DNA of 64,000 bases from Staphylococcus saprophyticus subsp. saprophyticus ATCC 15305 = NCTC 7292 (GCF_000010125.1 NC_007350.1:1240001-1304000); one strand, 5' to 3'; positions 19,155-30,011 are shown, counted from the first letter of the stretch. Notes: a model not told the origin generated them from the sequence alone. Program-made: numbers and translations.

Positions 19155-19303
19155 TAGAGAGAATGGTAGTTATACTTAATATAACTTAACTTTAGTCCAT
19201 CGCCGAAGGTGCAAGTTTTTACGAAACTCTCAGGCAAAAGGATAATACTGTAACGCATTCCTGAAATATTACAACAGGGTAGTTTAGGCTACCCTGTTTT
19301 TTT
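19155..19303 (+). promoter_or_regulatory. Glycine riboswitch upstream of gcvT
   Basis: The conserved aptamer core is present: CGCCGAAGGTGCAA (19201-19214) and ACTCTCAGGCAAAAGGA (19226-19242). It is followed by a terminator hairpin that acts as the expression platform. Glycine riboswitches sense glycine and switch on the cleavage system. Only 53 bases lie between the aroK stop and the core, so there is room for one complete aptamer, not the usual tandem pair. The remaining 5' bases may form a reduced partner helix. Confidence 0.88.
19273..19303 (+). terminator. Riboswitch-controlled terminator before gcvT
   Basis: A perfect 10-bp stem (19273-19282 with 19289-19298, aacagggtag/ctaccctgtt) and a 6-base loop run straight into a T-tract. 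It lies between the glycine aptamer and gcvT and would stop transcription when glycine is low. Confidence 0.88.
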
Positions 19304-19330
19304 ATTATATAATCTTTAGGAGGTTTCTTC

Positions 19331-20422
19331 ATGTCCAATGAACTTAAAAAAACACCACTATATCAAACTTTTGTAGATAGTGGGGCTAAAATCGTAGAAT
19401 TTGGTGGATGGGCTATGCCAGTCCAATTTTCTAGTATTAAAGAAGAACATAATGCAGTTAGAACTGAAATGGGTTTATTTGACGTAAGTCATATGGGAGA
19501 AATTATCATAAAAGGTTCAGATGCTTCTAATTTAGTACAGTATTTGCTTTCAAATGATACTGACAATGTAACAACGCATAAAGCGCAGTATACAGCTTTA
19601 TGTAATGAACAAGGTGGCATCATTGATGATTTAATTACTTATAAATTAGAAGAAAATGTTTATCTTTTAGTTGTTAATGCTGGAAATACTGAAAAAGATT
19701 TTGAGTGGATGTACGAAAAAGCTAAAGCATTTGATGCTGAAGTTATTAATGTATCAACTGAATATGGTCAACTAGCTATACAAGGGCCAAAAGCACGTGA
19801 TTTAGTCCAACAATATGTAAATATTGATGTATCTGAAATGAAACCATTTGAATTTGAACAAAACGTTGAATTCTTTGGTAAAAATGTAATACTGTCACAG
19901 TCTGGATACACAGGTGAAGATGGATTTGAAATATACTGTAATGCAGACGATGCACCATATTTGTGGGATGAAATTCTAAAAAATGATGTGACACCATGCG
20001 GTTTAGGTGCTAGAGACACATTAAGATTAGAAGCTGGACTGCCATTACACGGTCAAGATTTAAGCGAAACAATCACACCATATGAAGCGGGTATAGCATT
20101 TGCTGCAAAACCATTAATAGAAGCCGATTTTATTGGTAAATCAGTACTAAAAGATCAAAAAGAGAATGGTTCTAAACGAAGAACAGTAGGATTAGAAATG
20201 ATCGACAAAGGTATTCCAAGAACAGGGTATGAAGTATATGATTTAGACGGTAATCAAATTGGAGAAATTACTTCAGGTACGCAATCACCTTTAACTGGTA
20301 AATCAATTGGACTAGCCCTAATCAATCGAGATGCTTTTGAAATGGGAAAAGAAGTTGTTGTACAGGTTAGAAAAAGACAAGTTAAAGCTAAAATTGTTAA
20401 AAAAAATCAGATTAGTAAATAA
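19331..20422 (+). CDS. gcvT: Aminomethyltransferase (glycine cleavage T protein)
   Basis: This 363-residue T protein transfers the methylene group from H-protein-bound aminomethyl to tetrahydrofolate, releasing ammonia. The folate-binding features [10 protein letters not shown] and FDVSHMGEI near the N-terminus and [16 protein letters not shown] in the middle are typical. AGGAGG lies before the ATG. It is the first gene of gcvT-gcvPA-gcvPB under the glycine riboswitch. The H protein gene (gcvH) and lipoamide dehydrogenase are not in this cluster. A lipoyl-pathway gene (lipM) is nearby. Confidence 0.96.
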   Translation: MSNELKKTPLYQTFVDSGAKIVEFGGWAMPVQFSSIKEEHNAVRTEMGLFDVSHMGEIIIKGSDASNLVQYLLSNDTDNVTTHKAQYTALCNEQGGIIDDLITYKLEENVYLLVVNAGNTEKDFEWMYEKAKAFDAEVINVSTEYGQLAIQGPKARDLVQQYVNIDVSEMKPFEFEQNVEFFGKNVILSQSGYTGEDGFEIYCNADDAPYLWDEILKNDVTPCGLGARDTLRLEAGLPLHGQDLSETITPYEAGIAFAAKPLIEADFIGKSVLKDQKENGSKRRTVGLEMIDKGIPRTGYEVYDLDGNQIGEITSGTQSPLTGKSIGLALINRDAFEMGKEVVVQVRKRQVKAKIVKKNQISK

Positions 20423-20439
20423 ATCAAAGGGGTGTTACT

Positions 20440-21792
20440 GTGAGTCATCGTTATATTCCATTAACTGAACAAGATAAAAAAGAAATGTTGGATACAATCG
20501 GAGCAAGCTCTATAAGTGAATTATTTGGAGATGTTCCAAAAGATATTTTATTAAATAGAGAGTTGGCCATACCAGATGGTGAAGCTGAAACGACATTGAC
20601 AAAACGCTTAAGCAGAATTGCAAGCAAAAATGTAACTAAAGAAACGCATAGTTCATTTTTAGGCGCAGGTGTTTATGATCATTACGCACCAGCAGTTGTA
20701 GATGCAATGATTTCTCGTTCTGAATTTTATACTGCTTATACTCCATACCAACCAGAAATTTCGCAAGGTGAATTACAAGCTATCTTTGAATTCCAAACAT
20801 TAATTTGCGAATTAACAGATATGGATATTGCAAACTCATCTATGTATGATGGTATTACAAGTTTCGCAGAAGCATGTATTTTAGCATTTAATCAAACGCG
20901 TAAAAATAAAATAGTTGTTTCAAAAGGACTACATTATCAAGCTTTGCAAGTATTAAAAACTTACGTTAAAACTCGAGAAGAATTTGAAGTTGTAGAAGTA
21001 GACCTTGATGGTACAATTACAGATTTAGAAAAATTAGAAAATGCAATTGACGATGATACAGCGGCAGTTGCTGTGCAGTATCCAAACTTTTATGGATCTA
21101 TTGAGGATTTAGAAAAAATACATTCATTTATTGAAGACAAAAAGGCACTGTTTATTGTTTATGCCAATCCACTTGCTTTAGGTTTATTGACACCGCCAGG
21201 TAGTTTTGGAGCGGATATTGTTGTAGGAGACACACAACCATTTGGTATACCAGCGCAATTTGGTGGTCCGCATTGTGGTTTCTTTGCAACAACGAAAAAA
21301 TTAATGAGAAAAATACCGGGACGTTTGGTTGGACAGACTGAAGATGGAGATGGAAATCGTGGTTTCGTTTTAACGCTACAGGCACGTGAACAACATATTC
21401 GTCGAGATAAAGCCACTTCAAACATTTGTTCAAACCAAGCATTAAATGCATTAGCTTCTTCAATTTGCATGTCCGCATTAGGTAAACAAGGTATTTATGA
21501 CATTTCAGTACAAAACTTTGAAAATGCTAATTATGCAAAAGCACAATTTAAAGAAGCTGGTTTAGAAGTTTCAAATGGCACATCATTTAATGAATTTGTC
21601 GTGAAGTTTAATAAACCTGTAAAAGATATTAATGATGCATTACTACAACAAGATATTATTGGCGGTTTTGATTTAAGTGAAGTCTCAAAGGATTATGAAA
21701 ATCAAATGTTAGTAGCAGTGACAGAATTAAGAACTAAAGATGAGATAGATACATTTGTTAAGAAAGCAGGTGAATTAAATGGTAGTAAGTAA
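20440..21792 (+). CDS. gcvPA: Glycine dehydrogenase (decarboxylating) subunit 1
   Basis: This 450-residue protein is the N-terminal half of the split P protein, which forms a complex with GcvPB and decarboxylates glycine. The start is GTG at 20440 ([13 protein letters not shown]), after AAAGGGG. Family motifs such as [12 protein letters not shown] and [14 protein letters not shown] are visible near residues 70-110. The subunit lacks the PLP lysine, which lies in GcvPB. It overlaps gcvPB by 14 bases. Confidence 0.95.
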
Positions 21793-23257
21793 ATCTAGTC
21801 CATTAATATTTGAACGTTCTAAAAAAGGTCGTTATGCATATTCGTTACCCAAAAAAGAAATAGATAACGGTGCAGTAGAAAAATTATTAGACGACAAATT
21901 TATAAGAAAAAATAAAGCAGAACTACCTGAAGTCGCTGAATTAGATTTAGTACGTCATTATACTGAGCTTTCTAATAAAAACTTTGGTGTTGATTCAGGA
22001 TTTTATCCTTTAGGTTCATGTACAATGAAATACAATCCAAAAATCAATGAAAAAATAGCAAGAATACCAGGATTCGCCGAGTCACATCCACTGCAAGATG
22101 AATCACAAGTTCAAGGTTCTTTAGAAATAATTCATAGTTTACAGGAAGAACTTAAAGAAATAACCGGTATGGATGAAGTAACGTTGCAACCAGCTGCCGG
22201 TGCACATGGTGAATGGACTGCATTGATGATATTCAAGGCATTCCATCAAAAAAATGGTGAAGGACATCGTGATGAAGTTATTGTACCTGACTCCGCACAT
22301 GGTACTAACCCAGCTTCTGCAGCATTTGCTGGTTTCAAAGCGGTTACAGTTAAATCGAACGAACGCGGTGAAGTTGATATTGACGACTTAAAAAGAGTTG
22401 TAAATGAAAACACTGCAGCAATTATGCTTACAAATCCTAATACATTAGGTATATTTGAAAAAAATATTATGGATATAAGAAATATTGTTCATGAAGCTGG
22501 CGGATTATTATATTATGATGGTGCGAATTTAAATGCCATTATGGACAAAGTAAGGCCAGGAGACATGGGGTTTGATGCGGTACATCTTAACTTGCACAAA
22601 ACATTTACTGGACCTCATGGTGGCGGTGGACCAGGTTCTGGACCAGTCGGTGTGAAAAAAGAATTAGCTAGTTTCTTACCAAAACCAATGGTAGTCAAAG
22701 AAGACGATGTATATAAATATGATAATGATATCGAAAATTCTATAGGACGTGTAAAACCTTTTTACGGTAATTTTGGTATCTATCTAAGAGCTTATACTTA
22801 TATTCGTACGATGGGGAATAAAGGACTTGAAGAAGTTTCTGAGGCAGCTGTATTAAATGCAAATTATATTAAAGCTCGATTGAAGGATCATTTCGAAATC
22901 CCTTATCCACAATATTGTAAACATGAATTTGTATTAAGTGGTTCAAAACAAAAAGAACACGGTGTCAGAACGTTAGATATGGCTAAACGATTACTTGATT
23001 TCGGTGTTCATCCACCAACAATTTACTTCCCACTTAATGTTGAGGAAGGTATGATGATTGAACCAACTGAAACAGAATCTAAAGAAACCCTTGACTATTT
23101 CTGTGATAAAATGATTGAAATTGCAAATGAAGCAAAAGAAGATCCAGATAAAGTCTTAGAAGCACCACATACAACAATCATAGATAGATTAGATGAAACT
23201 AAAGCAGCTAGACAACCTGTTTTAAAATTTGAAAATCTTCGTTCTGAAAAAGAATAA
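21779..23257 (+). CDS. gcvPB: Glycine dehydrogenase (decarboxylating) subunit 2
   Basis: This 492-residue protein is the catalytic half of the split P protein. It binds pyridoxal phosphate, with the Schiff-base lysine in [18 protein letters not shown]. The substrate-site motif [14 protein letters not shown] is near residue 80. The ATG at 21779 lies within the end of gcvPA, so translation is coupled; a GTG at 21782 is an alternative start. A perfect palindromic terminator ends the operon. Confidence 0.95.
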
Positions 23258-23270
23258 GTATTATATTAAA

Positions 23271-23305
23271 TAAATCCGGATAATTAATTATCCGGATTTA
23301 TTTTT
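23271..23305 (+). terminator. Terminator after gcvPB
   Basis: A perfect 13-bp palindromic stem (23271-23283 with 23288-23300) has a ttaa loop and is followed by attttt. Confidence 0.88.
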
Positions 23306-23316
23306 GTCTATTTTAA

Positions 23317-23354
23317 TAAAAAACGAGTAACTATACATGAAATATAGTGACTCG
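23317..23354 (-). terminator. Terminator of the rhodanese gene
   Basis: On the minus strand a 12-bp stem with one mismatch (23354-23343 with 23335-23324) is followed by a run of T (plus-strand a's at 23317-23323). Confidence 0.7.
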
Positions 23355-23379
23355 CTTATTATTAAGTGAAATATTTAAA

Positions 23380-23766
23380 CTACTTTTTAGATTTGATTTT
23401 ACCAGTCCATTTTTTGTATCCGCCTTTAAGCATATAAACATCTTTATACCCATTTTTCTTTAAAGTTCTAGCGGCACGATAACTGGCAATGCCATTAGCA
23501 TCGCACAGATAAATAGGTTGATCTGTTCTCAAACCTTGATATCTTTGTTTAAACATAGTAATTGGTATGTTACGCGCACCATTGATGTGGCCGTAATCAT
23601 AATCTACTTTTTCTCTTACATCAATAACTTGAGCTTTACGCAAACCATTATGGAATTCATTTTGGTTTAATTCTGTGACTGCTCTTTTATTAAGAAGATA
23701 ATTGATTAGCATGTAAGCGATAATAATTATTAAAACTGCTAACGCTATAAACCAAAAATTACTCAT
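23380..23766 (-). CDS. Membrane-anchored rhodanese-like protein
   Basis: This 128-residue protein has an N-terminal membrane helix (about residues 4-24) and a single rhodanese domain. Its active-site cysteine is Cys88 in PIYLCDANG. Such domains carry or transfer sulfane sulfur; the partner here is unknown. The family matches YqhL of Bacillales, which sits in the same place between the glycine cleavage genes and lipM. It is transcribed alone from the minus strand, convergent with gcvPB and divergent from lipM. The ATG follows GGAGGATGC. Confidence 0.85.
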   Translation of the reverse strand: MSNFWFIALAVLIIIIAYMLINYLLNKRAVTELNQNEFHNGLRKAQVIDVREKVDYDYGHINGARNIPITMFKQRYQGLRTDQPIYLCDANGIASYRAARTLKKNGYKDVYMLKGGYKKWTGKIKSKK

Positions 23767-23939
23767 CTTGCATCCTCCCTAATTAACCGATATTATATAT
23801 TATAAGACTGTTAGCCCAATTTATCAAAATATTTTTGCTTTTGATTAATAAGAAAGACTGACAAACTTATACAATTATTGAAAACGATAACACAAAATAT
23901 ATGTTATCACAATTTAATTTAGCGATTGGAGTTTTGAAT

Positions 23940-24770
23940 GTGACAGAAACATGGAATTTTATCAATACTGGGAGTAAAGATCCTTATTTTAATATGGCGA
24001 TGGATGAAGCCTTACTGAATTTTGTTTCCAGAGGGGAAATAGATCCTGTCATTAGATTTTATACTTGGGATCCTGCAACATTATCTATTGGTTACTTTCA
24101 AAGGCTTACAAAAGAAATTGATATCGATAAAGTTGAAGAAAAAGGATATGGACTTGTCAGACGTCAAACAGGCGGTAGAGGTGTGCTACATGACAAAGAA
24201 TTAACTTATAGTGTCATTGTTCCAGAATCACATCCAGACATGCCCTCGACGGTTACAGAGGCTTATAGAGTAATTTCTGAGGGATTGTTAGAAGGGTTTA
24301 AGCATTTAGGTTTTGATGCTTCATTTGCCATTCCTCGCTCGAAAGAAGAAAGAGCTAAACTCAAACAACCAAGAAGTGCTGTATGTTTCGATGCTCCGAG
24401 CTGGTATGAATTAGTAGTAGAAGGTAGAAAAATAGCAGGTAGCGCCCAAGTTAGACAAAAAGGCGTTATTTTACAACACGGTTCGTTATTGCAAGATGTG
24501 GACATTGACGATCTATTTGACATGTTTATATTCAAAAATGAGCGTTTAAAAGATAAAATGAAACAAGCCTTTGTAGACAAAGCAGTCGCCATTAATGATA
24601 TTTCAGATCGATATATTACACTAGAAGAAATGGAAGAAGCTTTTGAAATTGGATTTAAAAAAGGCTTAGACATCAATTTCAAACCACTAGAGCTTAATCA
24701 AAACCAAAAAGAAGAAATAAATACCTTAATTGAAAAGTATAAATCGGATGAATGGAATTATAGAAAATAA
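23940..24770 (+). CDS. lipM: Octanoyl-[acyl carrier protein]:protein N-octanoyltransferase LipM
   Basis: This 276-residue member of the biotin/lipoate ligase fold moves an octanoyl group from acyl carrier protein to GcvH in the Bacillus-type lipoate relay. It has [18 protein letters not shown] and the cysteine motif [12 protein letters not shown]; the cysteine is the acyl-thioester residue of LipM. I start at GTG 23940 because the family begins with [14 protein letters not shown] and GGAG lies 8 bases upstream; the frame is open further up to 23901. It supports the lipoylated GcvH and BkdB proteins whose complexes are encoded in this window. Confidence 0.9.
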   Translation: MTETWNFINTGSKDPYFNMAMDEALLNFVSRGEIDPVIRFYTWDPATLSIGYFQRLTKEIDIDKVEEKGYGLVRRQTGGRGVLHDKELTYSVIVPESHPDMPSTVTEAYRVISEGLLEGFKHLGFDASFAIPRSKEERAKLKQPRSAVCFDAPSWYELVVEGRKIAGSAQVRQKGVILQHGSLLQDVDIDDLFDMFIFKNERLKDKMKQAFVDKAVAINDISDRYITLEEMEEAFEIGFKKGLDINFKPLELNQNQKEEINTLIEKYKSDEWNYRK

Positions 24771-24784
24771 ATGAAAAAGTATTA

Positions 24785-24819
24785 AAAAGCGCAACGACAT
24801 TCAATGTCGTTGCGCTTTT
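24785..24819. terminator. Bidirectional terminator between lipM and the small membrane protein
   Basis: A perfect 16-bp stem (24785-24800 with 24804-24819) with a 3-base loop carries A-run and T-run flanks, so it can serve both converging genes. Confidence 0.88.
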
Positions 24820-24829
24820 AAAATAGCAC

Positions 24830-25051
24830 TTATTTTTTCTTTCTATTTTGTCTTTTATATTTACGTTGCGCACGCTTATATTTACGTTGATCTTCTGTCA
24901 AAAAGAAGAAATAATAAATTGCGTAAATAATTCCAGCAAATACCGCTAAGCTAATTGCCATTCTTACAAAACTAAAAATAAATGCATCTAAATTAAGAAT
25001 TAATCCAACTACTGCCACAGCGATGACAATATAAAATATCGCTTGTTTCAC
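24830..25051 (-). CDS. Small two-helix membrane protein with basic tail
   Basis: This 73-residue protein has two hydrophobic segments (about residues 4-24 and 28-50) and ends in a very basic tail rich in Lys, Arg and Tyr with a repeated RKYKR motif. I do not recognise a named family; similar small proteins occur in staphylococci at this place. It lies 21 bases downstream of the lipoprotein gene on the same strand, with AGGAG before its start, so the two are likely cotranscribed. The tail could contact lipid head groups or nucleic acid; that is speculation. Confidence 0.75.
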   Translation of the reverse strand: MKQAIFYIVIAVAVVGLILNLDAFIFSFVRMAISLAVFAGIIYAIYYFFFLTEDQRKYKRAQRKYKRQNRKKK

Positions 25052-25072
25052 TTAAAACACTCCTATGTGATT

Positions 25073-25660
25073 CTAACTTTGACTATTATTGATACTTATA
25101 GTTGATAAAGCATTTTGTCCCTTTTGAATTTTTTTCTTATCTTTGCCATTGTAACCTTCTCTAATATCACTCATTGCATCACTTAATTTTTTATTGAGTT
25201 TAGTAATGTCTTTATTTTTTTCCTTGTCATCACTACTCATTTTTTCTTTATTTATATCGTTTTTGTACGTAGTAAAGGCTGTATCAATTTTATTAGTGAT
25301 ATCGGTAAGTTTTTCTTGAATTTTTTTATCACCTTTATTTTTCGTGACATCACTTTCAATTACATCGTACTGTTTAATAGATTTAGCAATGTCTTGATAA
25401 TATGTAGAAGATGCTTTTAAGTTTGTAACTTTCTTATTGTTATTTTTAGCTGTAGCTATGTTTTTTTTATCTTTTTCCAAAGCTGTGATGTTACTTTTTT
25501 CTTTACTAATTTGTTGTTTTAAATCCTGAATGTTACTTTTCAACTTATGATTTTCATCGCGAAGTTGCGTGGTCTTTACTTCTAGTGGCCCTAAATTTTG
25601 ACTACCACAACCAACTAACAAACATGAAGCACCTAAAATAGCTACAATTTTTTTCTTCAT
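25073..25660 (-). CDS. Coiled-coil lipoprotein
   Basis: This 195-residue protein has a lipoprotein signal peptide with lipobox LVGC and acylation at Cys18. The mature part is highly charged, rich in Lys, Asp, Glu, Asn, with heptad-like coiled coil from about residue 30 to 70 and helical sequence beyond. It resembles the YkyA-type putative cell-wall-binding lipoproteins of Bacillales, but I assign this only loosely. AGGAGCG precedes the ATG. It probably sits on the outer face of the membrane, and shares an operon with the small membrane protein. Confidence 0.8.
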   Translation of the reverse strand: MKKKIVAILGASCLLVGCGSQNLGPLEVKTTQLRDENHKLKSNIQDLKQQISKEKSNITALEKDKKNIATAKNNNKKVTNLKASSTYYQDIAKSIKQYDVIESDVTKNKGDKKIQEKLTDITNKIDTAFTTYKNDINKEKMSSDDKEKNKDITKLNKKLSDAMSDIREGYNGKDKKKIQKGQNALSTISINNSQS

Positions 25661-25763
25661 AATACGCTCCTAATTCAAAAACTATAAATTTATATAATAA
25701 TTATGCTATCATTTTAATGTATAAATGGAAAATGTACAAATTTATTAAATAGGAGGAAGAAAG

Positions 25764-26822
25764 ATGACTAGAATTGAAAAATTAAATTCTGCCTTAGAAA
25801 CAAAACATTTAGAAGCAGCAGTCATATTATCAGATTTTAACAGAAGATATTTATCCGGTTTCACAGGTACAAGTGGTGCATTAATAATAACGAAAGAACA
25901 AAATTTATTAATTACTGACTTTAGATACATAGAGCAAGCCACTGCGCAAGCACCAGATTTTAAAATCATCAAACAACAAGGTTCCTTAATTGATGAAATA
26001 AAGCAACAACTTGAAAACTTAAGTGTGCAAAATGTCGGATTTGAAGGTAATCTAGTTAGTTATGATACTTACTTACAATTGAGTAAAGCCTACATTAGTT
26101 TAATTAGTATTAGTGGTGTAATTGAAAAAATTCGTGAAGTAAAAAATGAAGCAGAAATTCAGCTAATACAAAAAGCTTCAGACATTGTTGATGAAACATT
26201 TGAGTATATATTAACTGTTGCAAAAGCTGGTATGACGGAACAGCAACTAAAAGCAAAGTTAGAAAGTAAAATGTTAGAATTAGGCGCAGAAGGGACATCG
26301 TTTGATACCATAGTCGCTTCAGGCGTAAGAGGAGCTTTACCACATGGTGTAGCTAGCGATAAAGTAATTAATCATGGTGAAATGATCACCTTAGATTTTG
26401 GTGCTTATTACAAGGGCTATAGTTCAGACATTACACGAACATTTGCAATCGGTGAGCCAGACCCACAACTTAAAGAAATCTACAATATTGTTTTAGAAGC
26501 GAACTTAAAAGGAATAGAAGCAGCTAAAAAAGGCATTACAGGTAAAGCTCTAGATGCAGTAGCAAGAGATTACATTACGGAAAAAGGGTATGGAGATGCC
26601 TTTGGACATTCGTTAGGTCACGGTATAGGGTTAGATGTTCACGAAGGTCCCAATCTTTCTAGAAAATCTGAAACTGAATTAGACGTCAATAATTGTGTTA
26701 CAATTGAACCTGGCATTTATATAGATGGTCTAGGTGGCGTTCGTATAGAAGATGACATTTTAATTAAAGAAAATGGCTGTGAACGCTTTACTAAATGCTC
26801 TAAAAACCTTATTATTTTATAG
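25764..26822 (+). CDS. Xaa-Pro dipeptidase/aminopeptidase P family (M24)
   Basis: This 352-residue M24 metallopeptidase removes N-terminal residues next to proline. The creatinase-like N-domain (to about residue 125) precedes the pita-bread catalytic domain. The dinuclear metal ligands appear in TLDFGAYYKGYSSDITRTF (two Asp), GHGIGLDVHEGP (His), TIEPGIYI (Glu) and GVRIEDD (Glu). AGGAGG lies before the ATG. The gene order with efp (28 bases downstream) is conserved in Bacillales as yqhT-efp. EF-P helps ribosomes through poly-proline stretches, so the pairing of proline peptidase and efp is suggestive. Confidence 0.93.
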   Translation: MTRIEKLNSALETKHLEAAVILSDFNRRYLSGFTGTSGALIITKEQNLLITDFRYIEQATAQAPDFKIIKQQGSLIDEIKQQLENLSVQNVGFEGNLVSYDTYLQLSKAYISLISISGVIEKIREVKNEAEIQLIQKASDIVDETFEYILTVAKAGMTEQQLKAKLESKMLELGAEGTSFDTIVASGVRGALPHGVASDKVINHGEMITLDFGAYYKGYSSDITRTFAIGEPDPQLKEIYNIVLEANLKGIEAAKKGITGKALDAVARDYITEKGYGDAFGHSLGHGIGLDVHEGPNLSRKSETELDVNNCVTIEPGIYIDGLGGVRIEDDILIKENGCERFTKCSKNLIIL

Positions 26823-26850
26823 AAGACCTTATAATCGAGGAGGAAACTGA

Positions 26851-27408
26851 ATGATTTCGGTTAATGATTTTAAAACAGGCTTAACAATATCAGTAGATAA
26901 TGGTATTTGGAAAGTATTAGATTTCCAACACGTAAAACCAGGCAAAGGTTCTGCTTTTGTACGTTCTAAGTTACGTAATCTAAGAACGGGTGCAATCCAG
27001 GAGAAAACATTTAGAGGCGGAGAGAAAGTAGAAACTGCTTTAATTGAAAACCGTCGTATGCAGTATTTATATGCAGATGGTGATACACATGTTTTCATGG
27101 ATAATCAAACGTTTGAACAAACAGAATTACCAGCTGACTATTTAGAATATGAACTTAACTTCTTAAAAGCTAACATGGAAGTTCAAATTCAGTCTTATGA
27201 AAATGAAACATTAGGTGTTGAATTACCTAAAACAGTTGAACTTACTGTAACTGAAACAGAACCTGGTATCAAAGGTGATACTGCAAATGGTGCAACTAAA
27301 TCAGCAACAGTAGAAACAGGGTATACGTTAAATGTACCTTTATTTGTAAATGAAGGCGATGTACTTGTGATTAATACTGGTGACGGTAGTTACATCTCAA
27401 GAGCATAA
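26851..27408 (+). CDS. efp: Elongation factor P
   Basis: This 185-residue translation factor binds between the P and E sites and relieves stalling at consecutive prolines. The tip residue is Lys32 in KPGKGSAF, as in B. subtilis, where it carries a 5-aminopentanol group rather than beta-lysine. Three beta-barrel domains are of normal length. GAGGAGG precedes the ATG. It closes the two-gene unit with the proline peptidase and is followed by a terminator. Confidence 0.96.
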   Translation: MISVNDFKTGLTISVDNGIWKVLDFQHVKPGKGSAFVRSKLRNLRTGAIQEKTFRGGEKVETALIENRRMQYLYADGDTHVFMDNQTFEQTELPADYLEYELNFLKANMEVQIQSYENETLGVELPKTVELTVTETEPGIKGDTANGATKSATVETGYTLNVPLFVNEGDVLVINTGDGSYISRA

Positions 27409-27447
27409 TAGTTTAATTTTGTATTTACTTATCGAAATTACATTTAA

Positions 27448-27487
27448 AAAAACCTTTCCAATGCGCTATACTTTGGAAAGGTTTTTA
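27448..27487 (+). terminator. Terminator after efp
   Basis: A 14-bp stem (27448-27461 with 27473-27486) with an 11-base loop ends in TTTTT. Confidence 0.85.
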
Positions 27488-27685
27488 TTATGTTAAAATA
27501 GATAGAATCAAATAATATTATTTAAAATTGCACTAATAGTTTACTTTTGAAATAAGGTATAGTTATATGGAACACTACAAAAGTGAATCAGTTTAATATA
27601 GAAAGTATGTATATGCTTGAATTGAGCATATCTCTAAAGTAAAATAAACTAGGTAAATGAAAACAATCTGAAGGAGTCAGTATTT

Positions 27686-28165
27686 ATGAATTTTAAAGAA
27701 ATTAAAGAATTAATTGAAATTCTTGATCAATCAAATTTGACTGAAATTAATATAGAAGACAAGGGCAATGTTGTTAATTTAAAAAAAGAAAAAGAAACTG
27801 AAATCATTACACCACAAATTTCACAACAACCGATGCAACAATTAGCGCCGCAACAAGGTGTAGCATCAAATCCAGTAGCTACAGGTAGTACAGAAGAAAC
27901 TACTAGCGATGCAAGTACAACTGACGATAACCTACAAACTATTAATGCGCCAATGGTAGGTACATTTTATAAATCGCCATCACCAGAAGAAAGTGCTTAC
28001 GTACAAGTTGGTGATTCTGTTACAAACGAATCAACTGTCTGTATATTAGAAGCGATGAAATTATTTAATGAAATTCAAGCCGAAGTAACTGGGGAAATTG
28101 CAGAAATTTTAGTAGAAGACGGTCAAATGGTAGAGTATGGCCAACCGTTATTTAAGGTGAAATAA
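27686..28165 (+). CDS. accB: Biotin carboxyl carrier protein of acetyl-CoA carboxylase
   Basis: This 159-residue protein carries biotin for acetyl-CoA carboxylase, the first committed step of fatty acid synthesis. The biotinylation site is Lys125 in EAMKLFNEI. An N-terminal helical region is joined to the biotinyl domain by a linker of Gln, Pro, Ser and Thr (about residues 40-85). It overlaps the first base of accC. AAGGAG lies before the ATG. The fatty acids it starts are branched when primed by the Bkd complex encoded downstream. Confidence 0.95.
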   Translation: MNFKEIKELIEILDQSNLTEINIEDKGNVVNLKKEKETEIITPQISQQPMQQLAPQQGVASNPVATGSTEETTSDASTTDDNLQTINAPMVGTFYKSPSPEESAYVQVGDSVTNESTVCILEAMKLFNEIQAEVTGEIAEILVEDGQMVEYGQPLFKVK

Positions 28166-29523
28166 TGAATAAAATTTTAATAGCAAATAGAGGAGAAATT
28201 GCAGTAAGAATCATTCGTGCATGTCATGAACTTGGATTGCAAACAGTGGCAATATACTCTGAAGGAGATAAAGACGCACTACATACTCAAATTGCTGATG
28301 AAGCATATTGCGTTGGCCCAACTCAATCTAAAGATTCTTACTTAAACATCCCAAACATTTTATCAATAGCAACTTCTACTGGATGCGACGGTGTTCATCC
28401 AGGGTACGGGTTTTTAGCAGAAAATGGAGATTTCGCAGAATTATGTGAAGCATGCCAGTTAAAATTTATTGGACCTAGCTATGAATCAATTCAAAAAATG
28501 GGGATTAAAGATGTAGCTAAAGAAGAAATGAAACGTGCAGAAGTACCTGTAGTTCCTGGTAGCGAGGGGTTAGTTCAAGATATCAATGAAGCTAAAAAAA
28601 TCGCTACTGAAATTGGCTATCCAGTAATCATTAAAGCAACTGCTGGTGGCGGTGGTAAAGGGATTAGAGTGGCACGTGACGAAAAAGAACTTGAAACTGG
28701 TTTTAAAATGACACAACAAGAAGCAGAAACTGCATTTGGCAATAATGGCTTATATCTAGAAAAATTCATTGAAAATTTCCGTCATATTGAAATACAAATT
28801 ATGGGTGATAGCTTTGGTAATGTTGTACATTTAGGTGAGCGTGACTGTACAATTCAACGAAGAATGCAAAAATTAGTTGAGGAAGCTCCTTCACCGATAC
28901 TTACCGAAGAAAAACGCCAAGAAATGGGAAATGCAGCAGTCAGAGCAGCAAAAGCCGTAAATTATGAAAATGCTGGGACGATAGAATTCATTTATGACTT
29001 AGATACGAATGACTTTTATTTTATGGAAATGAACACGCGAATTCAAGTTGAACATCCAGTTACAGAGATGGTTACGGGTGTAGACTTAGTTAAACTACAA
29101 TTGAAGGTTGCAATGGGTGAAAAACTTCCTTTCAAACAAAAAGATATTAAAATCGAGGGACATGCAATGGAATTCAGAATCAATGCTGAAAATCCATATA
29201 AAAATTTCATGCCTTCTCCAGGTCAAATCACTCAATATTTAGCTCCAGGCGGTTTTGGTGTGAGAATTGAATCAGCTTGTTATACTAATTATACGATTCC
29301 ACCTTATTATGATTCTATGGTAGCGAAACTCATTGTTCATGAACCAACACGAGAAGAAGCAATTATGACAGGTTTACGCGCACTAGGTGAGTATCTTGTT
29401 CTTGGCATTGATACAACAATCCCATTCCATATTCGTTTACTAAATAATGATATTTTTAGAAGCGGCGTATTTAATACGAAGTTTTTAGAAACACATAATA
29501 TTATGGATGATCAATCTAAATAG
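28165..29523 (+). CDS. accC: Biotin carboxylase of acetyl-CoA carboxylase
   Basis: This 452-residue ATP-grasp enzyme carboxylates the biotin on AccB with bicarbonate and ATP. The ATP-binding glycine-rich loop ([14 protein letters not shown]), the ERDCTIQRR motif and [19 protein letters not shown] are all present. The length is standard. The ATG begins at the accB stop codon (taATG), so translation is coupled. The carboxyltransferase genes accA and accD are elsewhere. Confidence 0.96.
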   Translation: MNKILIANRGEIAVRIIRACHELGLQTVAIYSEGDKDALHTQIADEAYCVGPTQSKDSYLNIPNILSIATSTGCDGVHPGYGFLAENGDFAELCEACQLKFIGPSYESIQKMGIKDVAKEEMKRAEVPVVPGSEGLVQDINEAKKIATEIGYPVIIKATAGGGGKGIRVARDEKELETGFKMTQQEAETAFGNNGLYLEKFIENFRHIEIQIMGDSFGNVVHLGERDCTIQRRMQKLVEEAPSPILTEEKRQEMGNAAVRAAKAVNYENAGTIEFIYDLDTNDFYFMEMNTRIQVEHPVTEMVTGVDLVKLQLKVAMGEKLPFKQKDIKIEGHAMEFRINAENPYKNFMPSPGQITQYLAPGGFGVRIESACYTNYTIPPYYDSMVAKLIVHEPTREEAIMTGLRALGEYLVLGIDTTIPFHIRLLNNDIFRSGVFNTKFLETHNIMDDQSK

Positions 29524-29535
29524 GAGGTAATTGAC

Positions 29536-29898
29536 ATGGTCAAAGTTTCAGAAACCTCACATTCCCAATTAGGTAAAATAGAAATAGCACCCGAGGTATT
29601 AACAGTCATAGCTAGTATTGCCACTTCAGAAGTAAAAGGTATACAAGGGCATTTTAAAGAATTAAAAAAAGGCAGCATTGAAAACATTAGCAAAAAACAG
29701 CTTAGTCGCGGTGTTAAAGTAGATACAAATGATGAAGGCATCTATATCGATGTATATTGTTCATTAGCGTATGGTATCAATATATCGGAAACTGCTAAAA
29801 AAATTCAACAAGCTATTTATAATTCGTTAACGACGATGACAACAATTGAACCTAGTCAAATCAATATTCATATTACACATATAGAACCAATAAATTAA
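29536..29898 (+). CDS. Asp23/Gls24 family envelope stress protein (YqhY type)
   Basis: This 120-residue protein belongs to the Asp23/Gls24 (DUF322) family. The opening GKIEIAPEVLTVIASIATSE and the later IYIDVYCSLAYGINI are typical. Staphylococcal Asp23 itself is membrane-tethered and stress-induced, but this paralogue matches YqhY. In B. subtilis, YqhY lies after accC and its loss disturbs fatty acid synthesis. AGGAGG precedes the ATG 12 bases after accC, so it is probably in the accBC operon and may tune acetyl-CoA carboxylase. That link is from the family, not shown here. Confidence 0.88.
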   Translation: MVKVSETSHSQLGKIEIAPEVLTVIASIATSEVKGIQGHFKELKKGSIENISKKQLSRGVKVDTNDEGIYIDVYCSLAYGINISETAKKIQQAIYNSLTTMTTIEPSQINIHITHIEPIN

Positions 29899-29933
29899 AA
29901 TTATAAAAGCAAATTTACTTTAAATTCATTTTG

Positions 29934-29971
29934 CGAAAAGCGATTGCTTCTATTTTAAGCATCTCTTTTCG
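29934..29971 (+). terminator. Hairpin between the Asp23-family gene and nusB
   Basis: cgaaaag (29934-29940) pairs with cttttcg (29965-29971), with a second short stem inside. The T-run after it is poor, so it is a weak terminator candidate. Confidence 0.4.
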
Positions 29972-30011
29972 TTAATGGTTTACTATAATACTATGCTTGA
30001 AGGAGTTTATA

